Assembly (NCBI RefSeq): GCF_009996735.1
Contig: NZ_JAACYI010000007.1
Coordinates: 62,001 to 126,000 of the forward strand
Direction: 5' to 3'
DNA from: Cellulomonas sp. APG4
Lineage (GTDB): Bacteria; Actinomycetota; Actinomycetes; Actinomycetales; Cellulomonadaceae
DNA: 64,000 nt
Shown here: in pieces, positions 33,682 to 44,213 of the stretch
How positions within the stretch are numbered: the stretch's first letter is position 1
How the letters are laid out: the number at the start of each line of letters is the position of its first letter
Notes under the pieces: generated by a model
Database searches by the model: none
Seen by the model: only the letters and a program-made list of their open reading frames with translations
Told to the model about the DNA's origin: nothing
Program-made: the position numbers and the translations under genes

Positions 33682-34536
33682 TCATGGGTTCCCGCGTGTG
33701 GTGCCCGACGGCAGGCGGGCGACGACGGCGAACGTCGGCCCGTCCGGGTCGTAGGGCGCGCCCGTGAGGTCGCCGAACAGCTCGGGTGGGGCGAGGCCGG
33801 CGGCCTCGAGCTCACGCGTGACCTCGTCGGGAGTGAGGCAGTGCGTCCAGTTCCAGAACTGCCGCTCGGACGCGCCGTCGTCGATCGTGTAGCGGTCGAG
33901 CACGAGCCGCAGCTCGGGGTAGGTCCACCGCTCGTGCTGGCCCTCGTAGGGCGACGGCGCCCAGAAGCCGCCGTCCAGGTCGTGATCCTTCTCCTCGAAG
34001 GGCTGCTCCGAGGTGAACCGCGCGGCCGCGGTCACGTCCATCACGAACGCGCCGTCGGGCACGAGCGCGCGGGCGACGGCGCGCAGCAGGCCCGCCCGCT
34101 GGGTCGGGCTCAGCGCGCAGAAGTCCTCGTAGACGAGGAGGGCGGCGTCGTACCCCGAGCCCAGGCTCGCGTCGAGGTAGCTCGCCCTGCGGAACTCTGC
34201 GGGCAGCCCCTCGGCCGAGGCGATGGCGCGCGCGTGGGCGATCGAACGACGTGAGACGTCGATCCCGGTCACTCGGACCCCCCGACGTGCGAGACGGTGC
34301 GCGTAGAGCCCGGGGCCGCACCCGAGGTCGAGCACGCGGGCCCCGGTCGCCAGGCCCAGGTGCCGGACGAGCCAGTCGACGGAGCGGTCGACCACGTCGT
34401 GGGGCCGCGACGCGAGCTCGGCGTCGGGGTCCAGGTGCAGCGCAAGCATCCCGGCGGAGATGTGCGGGTCGTCCCAGAACGCGGGCGTGGTGAACGCGCT
34501 GAACGGCTCGGGTCGTGGTGCGGTGGGCGTCGGCAT
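33682..34536 (-). CDS. SAM-dependent methyltransferase
   Basis: The protein has 284 residues from ATG 34536. It is a class I methyltransferase: motif I VLDLGCGPGLYAHRLA (near 76), TGIDVSRRSI for the ribose-binding acidic residue, LVYEDFCALS as motif II/III. An N-terminal segment before the fold (FWDDPHISAGMLALHLDPD) often marks small-molecule methyltransferases. The substrate is unknown. It lies 8 bp after the lipoprotein gene on the same strand, so the two may be co-transcribed. Confidence 0.88.
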   Translation of the reverse strand: MPTPTAPRPEPFSAFTTPAFWDDPHISAGMLALHLDPDAELASRPHDVVDRSVDWLVRHLGLATGARVLDLGCGPGLYAHRLARRGVRVTGIDVSRRSIAHARAIASAEGLPAEFRRASYLDASLGSGYDAALLVYEDFCALSPTQRAGLLRAVARALVPDGAFVMDVTAAARFTSEQPFEEKDHDLDGGFWAPSPYEGQHERWTYPELRLVLDRYTIDDGASERQFWNWTHCLTPDEVTRELEAAGLAPPELFGDLTGAPYDPDGPTFAVVARLPSGTTRGNP

Positions 34537-34544
34537 CGGAGGGC

Positions 34545-34871
34545 TCAGTCGGATGTGGCCGTGTCGACGACCCTCGCCGCCGTGCCGTCGACCGCCAGCT
34601 CCTGCCCGGGGCAGATCTCCTGGTCGAGCTCGACCGTGCGACCGTCGGCGTACTCGAGGACGATCGGGCCGTAGCACTCCGTGACCTCGAGCAGCACGAC
34701 GCCACCGTCCTGGGGCACCTCACCGACGTCCTCGTCGCCGATCCGTACGGAGACCGCGACCTCGCTGGTACTGGTCACGCTGATGTCCGGGGGGTCGCCG
34801 CAGCCAGCCAGCCCGAGCGCTCCGAGAGCGACGAGACCCACGGTCGTGCACCGACGTCGACGCCTGCTCAC
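34545..34871 (-). CDS. Small secreted lipoprotein, function unknown
   Basis: The protein has 108 residues from GTG 34871 with GGAGG 5 nt upstream. A basic n-region (SRRRRR), hydrophobic core and lipobox LAGC predict a lipid-anchored exported protein. The mature part is about 80 residues, acidic, predicted mostly beta, with two cysteines (near residues 65 and 85) that could form a disulfide. No family is recognised. Confidence 0.7.
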   Translation of the reverse strand: MSRRRRRCTTVGLVALGALGLAGCGDPPDISVTSTSEVAVSVRIGDEDVGEVPQDGGVVLLEVTECYGPIVLEYADGRTVELDQEICPGQELAVDGTAARVVDTATSD

Positions 34872-35012
34872 ATGGCCTCCTCGGGGCGGCGGCCGGGGCA
34901 CTCCCGACCCTTGATCAGACCGTAGCGCGGGCCTCATGGCTGTGGGCCGTCGTGCCGTGGCGACCTCGCGGAGAGGTGGTGTGCATCGGGGTGCGCGATC
35001 CTCGGCGCGCGG

Positions 35013-35792
35013 TCAGCGGTGCACGACCCGCCGCAGTACGGCTCGGAAGAAGAGGCCGTCGGCGGACCACCGGTCGGTCCCGGGGAACCAACCCGCCTCG
35101 ATCGTCTCCGGAAGCCTCACCCCGCCGTCTTCCCGTTCCCCCGTGAAGAACACCCCGAACCGGTGCAGCGCGAAGGGCTCGCCCGCCGGGCCGCCCCACC
35201 GGGGCAACGAGACCTCGGTCAGTCGGCCGGTGTCGTCGACCACGGCGTCGATCGCGTGCGTCCAGCCGCCCACCTCCAGCTCCGCGACCGCTCGGTGGTC
35301 GTCGACGCCCCGCCACGCGACGGAAGGATCGAGCGCCGTCGTCGGGCTGAGGAAGGCCTCGGCCGCGAGCCGCCCTGCACCCGACCGCGTCACGTCCGGG
35401 CCCGTCCCGGACATCACGGGGACGAGTCCGGCCATCCGCCAGCGCATCTCACCCTGGCCCTCGGCCCACCTGTCGTACCCGACCACCGGCACCGGACCGA
35501 ACCGGGCCGAGGCCGTCCAGATGAACCCACGGGAGCTGGCGAGCACCTGGCTGGCGGTGAACGGCCGCCATGCCCCGAGGCGGATGAGCCCGTCCATCTC
35601 GAGCAGCAGGGTGCGCGTGAGCGGTGTGCCCGGCGCGATGGAGTGCCGCACCCACCGCGCGACCGGGATCGGCAGGCGGTCCACGCACGTCGGGTCGAAC
35701 GGAGCCGGAACGGGCGTCGGTGCGGCGAGCCTCACCCACTGGTCTGCGACGGCCAGGGCGCTGCGTGGCACGGCACTCAGGTCGGAGGGCAC
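35013..35792 (-). CDS. DUF6544/DUF6920-like protein, function unknown
   Basis: The protein has 259 residues from a GTG start. It has no signal peptide or membrane helix. Recognisable pieces are LPIPVARWVRHSI near residue 40, GEMRWRMAGLVPV in the middle and FGVFFTGERE near the end. This fits a family of bacterial proteins often seen next to stress or membrane genes and built as a lipid-transfer-like beta fold. The biochemical role is unknown. Confidence 0.65.
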   Translation of the reverse strand: MPSDLSAVPRSALAVADQWVRLAAPTPVPAPFDPTCVDRLPIPVARWVRHSIAPGTPLTRTLLLEMDGLIRLGAWRPFTASQVLASSRGFIWTASARFGPVPVVGYDRWAEGQGEMRWRMAGLVPVMSGTGPDVTRSGAGRLAAEAFLSPTTALDPSVAWRGVDDHRAVAELEVGGWTHAIDAVVDDTGRLTEVSLPRWGGPAGEPFALHRFGVFFTGEREDGGVRLPETIEAGWFPGTDRWSADGLFFRAVLRRVVHR

Positions 35793-35853
35793 AGATCCAT
35801 GCTCGTCCGACGCCGCACGGTGGCTCCCGGTCGAAGGTCCTCCGTCGGGCGGC

Positions 35854-37488
35854 CTAGTAGGTGAACGTGTCGACGCGGGCCCTGAGCTCGGCCGACATCT
35901 GCGCGAGCTCCCTCGTCGAGGCCTCCATCTGGGCCACGACCTCGGTGGTCGTCGACGCAGCGGACGCGACGCCCGTGATGTTCACCGCGATCTCGCCCGA
36001 GCCGGTGGCCGCCTCCGTCACGCCGCGCGAGATCTCTGTCGTCGTCGCGGTCTGCTCCTCCACGGCCGAGGCGATGGTCATCTGGTAGTCGTTGATCGAC
36101 CCGATGATGTCGGAGATCTGGCCGATCGCCGCGACGGCGTCGGCGCTGTCCCCCTGGATGGCCTGGATCCGGCGCGCGATGTCCTCCGTCGCCTTGGCGG
36201 TCTCCTGCGCGAGGTCCTTCACCTCGCCGGCCACGACGGCGAAGCCCTTCCCGGCCTCACCCGCTCGCGCCGCCTCGATCGTCGCGTTGAGGGCGAGCAG
36301 GTTCGTCTGCTCGGCGATCGAGGTGATGAGCTTCACGACGTTGCCGATCTCCTGGCTCGAGGCGCCCAGCCGCGTCACGGTGGCGTTCGTCGAGGCAGCG
36401 ACAGCGGTGGCGCGCTCAGCGACCTGCGCCGCCTCGTGCGCGTTCTGCGCGATCTCCCGGATCGACGCACCCATCTGCTCGGCGCCCGCCGACACGGTCT
36501 CGACGTTGCGCGAGACCTGCTCGGCGGCGGCGGCGACCACGCCCGCCTGCGCCGAGGTCTCCTCGGCACCCGCCGCGACCTGGCTCCCGGCCGCGGACAT
36601 CTTCTCCGATGCTGCGGCGATGGTCGCCGACGCCTCCCCCACGCTCGCGAGCGTGCGCCGCAACGCGACCTGGGCGCCAGCCAACGCACCGGCCATCTGG
36701 CCGAGCTCGTCGTGCGAGTCGACCTTCGGTGCGCGGGTCAGGTCGCCGGTGGCCATCGCACCCGCCGCGGCCCTGACCTCGCCGACCGTCGTGGTGATGC
36801 CACGGACGATCACCCAGGCGAGCGCGAGGGCAGCGCCCAGGCCCGCGACGAGGGCGCCGACGATCAGCACGCGCCGCTCCGCGACCATCACCTCGCCGAC
36901 GGCGTACTCGTCCGCCGCCGCAACGGCCTGCTCCTCGGCCTCGGCCGAGAACGCGTCGAGTGCGGCGTCCGCCGCGGGGTAGATCACGTCGTCGTAGAGC
37001 GCGGAGAGCGCGGCCTGGTCACCTCGCTCGATGGCGGGTGCGAACTGGGCCTCGAACTCGGCGTGGAACTGCAGCGCCGAGGCGAGCCCGTCGGACGTGC
37101 GGTCCGCGTCGGCCGCGAGCGGCAGGTACCCCTCCACGAGGCTCTCGAGCGTCGCACGGCGCTCGGCGATCTCGGCCCGCAGGTCACCGCGCGTGTCCTC
37201 CGGCTCGAACGTGTACGCGTTGACGCGCACCCTGCTGCCCTGCAGCGTGCGCTGGATCTCGTCGAGCTGGTCCATCGGGACCACGTGCTCGAGGTACAAC
37301 CTGTGCTGGCCGGCGTTCAGCTGCTGGGCCGTGAGCATGCCGAGGCCACCCATCCCGGCGGCGACGACCGCGAGTGCCCCGACGGCGGTACCGATCCGGA
37401 CCGCGACCGCCAGGTCCCGGAACCGTCGCCGGGATGCCGCCCGCCGCGGCGGCACCGTGCCCTCCGTGGCCCGCTCTTCCTCGATCAT
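35854..37488 (-). CDS. Methyl-accepting chemotaxis protein
   Basis: This 544-residue transmembrane chemoreceptor has TM1 at about 30-52, a periplasmic-type four-helix-bundle sensor of ~145 residues, TM2 near 200-222, a HAMP domain and a long signalling coiled coil. The hairpin tip [19 protein letters not shown] is intact for CheA/CheW contact. No che genes are in the window. Putative methylation helices flank the tip with Glu/Gln pairs. The stimulus is unknown. Confidence 0.95.
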   Translation of the reverse strand: MIEEERATEGTVPPRRAASRRRFRDLAVAVRIGTAVGALAVVAAGMGGLGMLTAQQLNAGQHRLYLEHVVPMDQLDEIQRTLQGSRVRVNAYTFEPEDTRGDLRAEIAERRATLESLVEGYLPLAADADRTSDGLASALQFHAEFEAQFAPAIERGDQAALSALYDDVIYPAADAALDAFSAEAEEQAVAAADEYAVGEVMVAERRVLIVGALVAGLGAALALAWVIVRGITTTVGEVRAAAGAMATGDLTRAPKVDSHDELGQMAGALAGAQVALRRTLASVGEASATIAAASEKMSAAGSQVAAGAEETSAQAGVVAAAAEQVSRNVETVSAGAEQMGASIREIAQNAHEAAQVAERATAVAASTNATVTRLGASSQEIGNVVKLITSIAEQTNLLALNATIEAARAGEAGKGFAVVAGEVKDLAQETAKATEDIARRIQAIQGDSADAVAAIGQISDIIGSINDYQMTIASAVEEQTATTTEISRGVTEAATGSGEIAVNITGVASAASTTTEVVAQMEASTRELAQMSAELRARVDTFTY

Positions 37489-37695
37489 CGCCGTCCCCCT
37501 TCATCGCCGCCCTCGAATCGATTCACTGATCGACCGGCGGTCGACCCTCCTGAGCGGGTCGGCGTGTGACGGACGTGACGCCTGTCGGCACGGCCGCGAT
37601 CCCGGCGCTCAGAGGGGTGACGTGGTAGCGCCCGCTGCTCCCCAGCCATCGTCGGGGTCCGAGCCTGATGGCAGCCATATAAGTGCACGTTCGTT

Positions 37696-37701
37696 TACTA
37701 T
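37696..37701 (+). promoter_or_regulatory. -10 box, leaderless promoter of the DHFR-like/TetR pair
   Basis: TACTAT ends exactly 7 nt before ATG 37709 in an unusually AT-rich patch (37675-37710), and no ribosome site is present. The patch could also hold the operator for the TetR protein encoded downstream. Confidence 0.6.
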
Positions 37702-37708
37702 TTGCCTC

Positions 37709-38233
37709 ATGACGACCTTCCACGCCTTCCTCGGATGCAGTCTCGACGGGTACATCGCGGGGCCGAACGGCGAGCTCGACTGGCTCACGTCCTTCGACAA
37801 CACGGGATACGAGGAGTTCTTCGCGTCCGTCGAGGCCTTGGCGATGGGCCGGGCGACCTACGAGGTGATGGCCGAGTCCGCTCCGGACTACTACCGAGGC
37901 ACGCCCATCCACGTCCTGTCGTCCACGATGACGCCCGGTCCGCTCCCCGACATGGGTCCGTCACCTGTGACGGCCCACCGGGACATCCCGTCCTTGGTGA
38001 CAGGCCTCGAGGCGGCAGGCGTCGGACGCGTCTACGCGGACGGCGGTCGGACCGTCCAGTCGTTCCTGGCCCTCGGGCGTCTCTCCGACCTCACGGTGAC
38101 GCGAGTGCCCGTGGTCCTCGGCGACGGCATCCCGCTCTTCGGCCCGGTGCCCGCCGCCATCCGCGCCCAGCTCGTCTCGTCGACGTCGACGGAGCAGGGT
38201 GCCGTGCAGTCCGTCTACCGCTTCCCCGCCTGA
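37709..38233 (+). CDS. Dihydrofolate reductase family protein (RibD C-terminal-like)
   Basis: The protein has 174 residues. The fold of DHFR/RibD reductases is recognised from LGCSLDGYIAGPNGELDWL at the N-terminus, AMGRATYEVM, VYADGGRTVQSFL and VPVVLGDGIPLF. These enzymes bind NADPH; many small family members reduce unknown pterin- or aldehyde-like substrates rather than folate. It shares one nucleotide (TGATG) with the TetR gene, which probably regulates it. Confidence 0.88.
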   Translation: MTTFHAFLGCSLDGYIAGPNGELDWLTSFDNTGYEEFFASVEALAMGRATYEVMAESAPDYYRGTPIHVLSSTMTPGPLPDMGPSPVTAHRDIPSLVTGLEAAGVGRVYADGGRTVQSFLALGRLSDLTVTRVPVVLGDGIPLFGPVPAAIRAQLVSSTSTEQGAVQSVYRFPA

Positions 38234-38814
38234 TGCCGCGCCCGAAGCTCATCAGCGACGAAGCCGTCCTGGCCGAGGTGCTACGCCTCGTGCAGCGGAT
38301 CGGGCCTGAGAGGTTCACCCTCACCGCGGCCGGCCAGCAGACCGGGCTGTCCCCGTCGACCTTGGTCCAGCGGTTCGGCTCCAAGCGCGAGCTCCTGCTG
38401 GCGGCCGACCGCTGGGCCGTCGAGCGATGGGTCGGTGGCATGGACGCCGTACCGGACACCGGCTCTGCTCTCGACCGGCTGATCGCCGGCATGGTGCACG
38501 CCGTCGACGCCGACACCACGGCGCAGGAGATGGCCAACTCGGTGTCCCTCCTCCAGATCGGGCTGGCCGACGACGAGTTCCACGCCTCGACCCAGGACGG
38601 CGCCGTGCGCCTGCGCGCGAAGATCGTCGAGCGGCTCCGTGAGGCCGAGTCGACCGCGGAGCTCCGGGCAGGCACAGACCTCGACGCCCTCGCGGAGCTG
38701 CTCGAGGTCACCTACCACGGCGCGATGATCCACTGGGCGATCCATCGGGACGGCCCGCTAGTCCCCGCACTCGAGAGGAAGTTCCTGCGCCTCCTGCAGG
38801 CCTATCGCACCTGA
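38233..38814 (+). CDS. TetR/AcrR family transcriptional regulator
   Basis: The protein has 193 residues. The N-terminal helix-turn-helix covers residues ~10-55 (TLTAAGQQTGLSPSTLVQRFGSKRELLLAA), and the C-terminal ligand domain is all-helical and unassigned. Translational coupling to the DHFR-like gene suggests autoregulation of the pair and a ligand related to that enzyme's substrate. Confidence 0.9.
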   Translation: MPRPKLISDEAVLAEVLRLVQRIGPERFTLTAAGQQTGLSPSTLVQRFGSKRELLLAADRWAVERWVGGMDAVPDTGSALDRLIAGMVHAVDADTTAQEMANSVSLLQIGLADDEFHASTQDGAVRLRAKIVERLREAESTAELRAGTDLDALAELLEVTYHGAMIHWAIHRDGPLVPALERKFLRLLQAYRT

Positions 38815-38824
38815 GACCACCACG

Positions 38825-41355
38825 TCAGCGGTCCCGGCTCACGAGCTCGAGCACGGGCACCCGGGAGACCCGGAACGCGGGCCACGCAGCGGCGGCGACC
38901 CCGGCGGCGACGGCGACGACGAGGGTCAGCGCGATGCGGGACCACGGCATGATCACGGAGGGGATCTCCGAGCCCCCGGTGACATCGATCAGAGCCCAGC
39001 CGAAGCCGGCCGCGACGGCGACGCCGATCACCGCTGCAACGAACGAGAGCAGGCCCGTCTCGAGGCGCACGATGCGACGCAGCTCGGGGCGGGTCGTGCC
39101 GACGGCCCGCAGCAGCCCGATCTCCCCCCTCCGTTCGTTGATCGCGAGCGCCGTGGTGTTGGCGACCCCGAGGAGCGCGATGAGGCTCGCGAGGATGAGC
39201 ATGCCGTCGATGAAGTTGCCGAACGCCGCGACGGAGCTCCCGCTGTTGGCGACGTGCTCTGCCCGGGTCTCGAGGAACGAGCCGGGCACGTCCCGGACCA
39301 GCGCCCTGACGTCGTCCTCGGCGTCGCGGCCGGCGCCGTCGGCGAGGTCCACGAGCACCAGCGCGTCGAGCTGACTCCCTGCGGCGGCGTCGAGCGTGGC
39401 TCGGTCGACGAAGTGCACGGGTGCCTCGAAACCGCCGGTGCTCCTGGCGACCACGGCGACGACCGGCGCCTCCAGCGTCGAGCGCTCGAACTCGATCGAC
39501 ACGACGTCGCCGAGCCGCGCCGGGTCGTCGCCGACCACCGCCACGCCTCCTCCGGTGAGGTCGGCGAGGTCCCCGGCGATCGGGTCGAGGTCGAACATCG
39601 TGGGCAGCGCCGCGGGGTCGATGCCGCCGATCGCCTCGGCCGCCCCCGCCACGACGCCCTCGGCCTTCGTCACGGCCGCGACGGCGCCGACGTCGGGCAG
39701 CGCCTCGATCCGGTCGGCCAGGGTGGGGTCGATCGTCGACACGTCGGGTGTCGCCGAGGTGACCACCATGTCCGCCTGGAGCCCGTCACGGACGTCCGTC
39801 CCTACCCCGCTGGCCAGTGAGCTCGCGAAGATCGCGAACAGCGTGACGATCGCGGTCCCGAGCGTGAGCGCGAGCCCGGTCGACGCCGACCGGCGCGGGC
39901 TCGTCCCCAGGTTGCCGGCTGCGATCACACCACCCACACCCGCGGCGCGGCGGGCCAGCGGAGAGCTCCAGCGTGCCGTGGCGGTCACGATCGCCGGGCC
40001 GCACAGCACGATCGCCGGGACGATGCCGATCACGAGCACGAGCCACGCGGGGGTGGAGCCCACCACAGCGACCGCTCCTCCGGCGATCGCCAGCACGGCG
40101 AGGACGAACCCGCTCGCCGTCCGCGCGGGAGGCACGCGCCGGGGTTCCGCCGCGCTCTCGCGCAGCGCCTCGATCGGCGGCGTCGCCCCCGCGCGGCGCG
40201 CCGGGATCCATGCGGCGAGGATCGTCGCCCCGATCCCGACGGTCGCGGCGATCCCGATCGAGGCGGGGGTCACGATCGTCGGCCCGGTGAGCAGACTGAT
40301 CCCGGTGAGCCCGACGACCCAGCGCAGCGCCCCCACCCCCGCGACCCCGCACACGAGGCCGACCAGGGTCGCGAGCGTCCCCACGAGCGCGGCCTCGACC
40401 ACGACCCCTCCGACCACCTGCCGCCGCTCGGCGCCGATCGCACGCAGCAGTCCTGACTCCCGCCGACGACGGGCGACGATCAGCCCGAACGTGTTGAAGA
40501 TGATGGTCACCCCGATCACCACCGCGACCACGGCGAAGGCGAGGAGGAAGACGTTCAGGAACTCCAGCGGAGAGGTCGCGGCGCCTTGCGCCGTCCGGAC
40601 GTAGGCGGCGCCGTCGACCACGTCACCGTCGGACAGCGCCGCCACCCGGCCCAGCACCTCGGCCCGGTCGGCGCCCTCCGCGACGTCGACGAGCACCTCG
40701 GTCGGTGCCACCGTGTCGAGCCAGGGGGCTGCCGCCGCGTCGGGCAGCAGGACGGTGCGCTGCAGCGGAGCCGCGTCCGCCGACGCGAAGGTCGCGACGC
40801 CGGTGATGGTCGCGTCGTGCATCCCTGTCGCCGTCAGCACCTGCACGACGTCGCCCGGAGCCACGTCTGCAGCCGTCGCGAGCGAGCGGTCGACCACGAT
40901 CTCGCCGACCTCGCTCGGCGCTCGTCCGCTCGCGAGGCGGAACGGGCTGAGCCCCGGGTCCGAGACCCACGTGCGCCCGACGTCGCTCGCCGTGCCGGCC
41001 CCGACCGACGACCCGTCGACGACCAGCTTCGCGAAGCCGACCCACTGCGCGGCGGCCCCCAAGACGCCGTCGACCGCGGCGACGCGTTCGGTGATGCCGG
41101 TGTCGAGGGCCTGCTGCACCGACCTGACCGGGTCCCCCGGCCCTCCGCCGGGCTCGCCCAGCTCGACGCCCTGCACCACCGCGTCCGTCCCGGCGAACGC
41201 CTCGGCGATGTCGCGCGCGGCTCGGCCGCGCATCGAGTCCGTCAGCACGAGTGTCGCGACGAGGAACGCGACGGAGAGCGTGATCGCGGTGCCGGTCAGC
41301 ACGAGTCGGCTCGGGCTCGTGAGCACGCTGCGGGCTGCGCTCCGCGCCATGCCGT

Positions 41356-41359
<4 letters not shown>
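38825..41359 (-). CDS. FtsX-family ABC permease (MacB-like)
   Basis: The protein has 844 residues with two FtsX repeats. Each has large extracytoplasmic domains flanked by transmembrane helices, about ten in all, and the last is followed by the cytoplasmic end [20 protein letters not shown] and [12 protein letters not shown] are the paired ATPase-contact loops. It overlaps the ATPase gene by 4 bp. Such transporters use mechanotransmission on lipids, lipoproteins or peptides rather than transport through a pore. It is the last gene of a six-gene operon with a two-component system. Confidence 0.92.
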
Positions 41360-42147
<788 letters not shown>

Positions 42148-42276
42148 GAGACCTCCAGGGAGTGGTTGACGTCCTCGACCGTGACGGTGGCCACCGACGG
42201 TCCTGGTGGGTCGTCACCGCTCGAGCATGTCGAGCGGGCCCGGTGCCCCGCGTCGCCCTGGTGCGTTGCCTCGCGG

Positions 42277-42978
42277 CTACACCGGAGGCGGTACGCCGCC
42301 CGGAGGCAGCGGACCGACCTGCACCAGCCCGGACTGGTAGGCGGCGACGACGAGCTGCGCCCTGTCGCGCAGGTCGAGCTTGGTCATCGACCGGTTGACG
42401 TGGGTCTTGACGGTCATCGGCGAGATGAAGAGCCTCGCTGCGATCTCGTCGTTGGTCAGGCCGGCCGCGACGAGGGACACGATCTCGCGTTCCCGTTCGG
42501 TGAGCTGGTGGAGCTGCACGGTGGAGCCGGCTGCCGCGACCCGGCTCGGCTGCGCCAGGAAGCTCATGATCAGCGAGCGGGTCGCGGCCGGGGAGAGCAG
42601 CGCCTCACCCGCAGCCACGAGCCTGATGGCGGCGAGGAGCTCGTCGGGGTCCACGCTCTTGCCGAGGAACCCGCTCGCGCCGGCGCGCAGGGCGAGGTAC
42701 ACGTACTCGTCGAGCTCGAAGGTCGTCAGGATGAGCACCTTGACCCCGGCGAGGTCCTCGTCGGCGCTGATGCGTCGGGTGGCCTCGAGCCCGTCGAGAC
42801 CGGGCATCCGGATGTCCATGAGGACGACGTCGGCCCGCTCGCTCCGGGCGAGCGCGACGGCCTGCTCGCCGTCGGACGCCTCGCCGACGACCTCCAGGTC
42901 GTCGGCGCCGTCGACGAGCACGCGGAAGCCTCCACGGATGAGCGCCTGGTCATCGGCGATCACGACTCGCACCGTCAT
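42277..42978 (-). CDS. NarL/LuxR-family response regulator
   Basis: The protein has 233 residues. The receiver has IADDQALIRGGF and phospho-Asp in VVLMDIRMPG (~54). The C-terminal LuxR helix-turn-helix is LTEREREIVSLVAAGLTNDEIAARLFISPMTVKTHV. It overlaps the kinase gene by 4 bp. The ABC transporter downstream is the likely target, as in LiaR/DesR-type systems. Confidence 0.95.
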   Translation of the reverse strand: MTVRVVIADDQALIRGGFRVLVDGADDLEVVGEASDGEQAVALARSERADVVLMDIRMPGLDGLEATRRISADEDLAGVKVLILTTFELDEYVYLALRAGASGFLGKSVDPDELLAAIRLVAAGEALLSPAATRSLIMSFLAQPSRVAAAGSTVQLHQLTEREREIVSLVAAGLTNDEIAARLFISPMTVKTHVNRSMTKLDLRDRAQLVVAAYQSGLVQVGPLPPGGVPPPV

Positions 42979-44213
42979 CGGTCCTCCTGGGTCAGGGGCA
43001 GTCGGGCGGCGACCATGAAGCCGCCGTGAGGGGTCGGTCCGGTCTCGAGCGAGCCACCGGCCGCCACGACCCGCTCCCGCATGCCGACGAGGCCCAGGCC
43101 CGAACCCGGACGGGTGTCCGGCACGTCCGGCCCGCCTGGATCGGGGGTGGGTGAGCGGTCGGGCGGGCGGGCGTTGGTCACGACGACGAGGACGGAGCCG
43201 CCGTCCACCTCGAGGCGGACCGTCGTCGAGGCGGCCGCCGCGTGCTTCTGCACGTTGGTGAGGGCCTCCTGCACGAGCCGCAGTGCGGCGGCGTCGACCG
43301 CCGGGGGCAGAACGGGCAGGGGCGTCGGGATCCGGGTCTCAAGGGGTGCACCCGTCGCCCGGAAGGAGGCGAGGAGTCCCTCGAGCGCCGCGAGGCCGGG
43401 CGCGGGCGCGGTGGGCAGCGCCGTCTCGTCCTGCCGCAGGACACCGAGGACCGACTGGAGCTCGCTCAGCACCGCGCGGCCCGCATCCCGGACATGGCCG
43501 ATCGCCGCGCGGGCCGCCGCCGGGTCCCGCTCCAGCAGGTGCTCGGCGACGCCCGAGTGGACGCTCATGACGGCCACATGGTGGGCGATCACGTCGTGCA
43601 GCTCGCGCGCGATCGTCACCCTCTCCTCGGCGACGCGGCGTCGCGCGGTCGCCTCGCGCGACTCCTCGGCGCGACGAGCGCGGTCCTCGAGCGCGGCGAT
43701 CGTCGCCCGTCGGGCCTGGACGGCGAGCGCGATCGCGGTGGAGGTCCCGACCAGCAGGATGATCGTGTCCAGCCGGTCCCAGTCGTCGCGCCGCACACCG
43801 GCGACGACCCCGCCGATCCCGACCGTGATCGCGGCGGCACCCGCCGCGACGAGGGCGCGGGCGCGATTGCTCCGCACGGTGTACCCGTACATCGTCAGTG
43901 CGAGCGCGAGCGGCGCGAGGTGGACCTGCCACCCGGCAGCCACCGACGCAGCCGTCGCTGCCGTGGCCACGACGAGGGTCGCGGCCGGACGACGACGTCG
44001 CTGCGTGAGAGCGGCGCCGGTCAGCACCGTGAGCGCGACCCCGGGTGGGGTGAGGGTGAGATCGACCGGCGCGCCCTCATCCAGCCAGCCCGGCGCGGCC
44101 ATCGCACCGATCACGAAGAGCAGGGTGAGCCCGGCACCGAGGACGAGGTCCGAGGTCGCAGGATGACGACGGATCCAACCCATGGCCGCTCGGCCCTTGT
44201 CCATGGTGCTCAC
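42975..44213 (-). CDS. Sensor histidine kinase (HisKA_3, NarL-partner type)
   Basis: The protein has 412 residues from GTG 44213, supported by the GTGA overlap with the glycosyltransferase stop; ATG 44204 is an alternative. Five or so transmembrane helices with very short loops (about 18-150) indicate an intramembrane-sensing kinase. The phospho-His lies in ARELHDVIAHH, and the ATPase domain ends with GSGLGLVGMRERV. It is cognate to the adjacent NarL-type regulator. Confidence 0.93.
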   Translation of the reverse strand: MSTMDKGRAAMGWIRRHPATSDLVLGAGLTLLFVIGAMAAPGWLDEGAPVDLTLTPPGVALTVLTGAALTQRRRRPAATLVVATAATAASVAAGWQVHLAPLALALTMYGYTVRSNRARALVAAGAAAITVGIGGVVAGVRRDDWDRLDTIILLVGTSTAIALAVQARRATIAALEDRARRAEESREATARRRVAEERVTIARELHDVIAHHVAVMSVHSGVAEHLLERDPAAARAAIGHVRDAGRAVLSELQSVLGVLRQDETALPTAPAPGLAALEGLLASFRATGAPLETRIPTPLPVLPPAVDAAALRLVQEALTNVQKHAAAASTTVRLEVDGGSVLVVVTNARPPDRSPTPDPGGPDVPDTRPGSGLGLVGMRERVVAAGGSLETGPTPHGGFMVAARLPLTQEDR

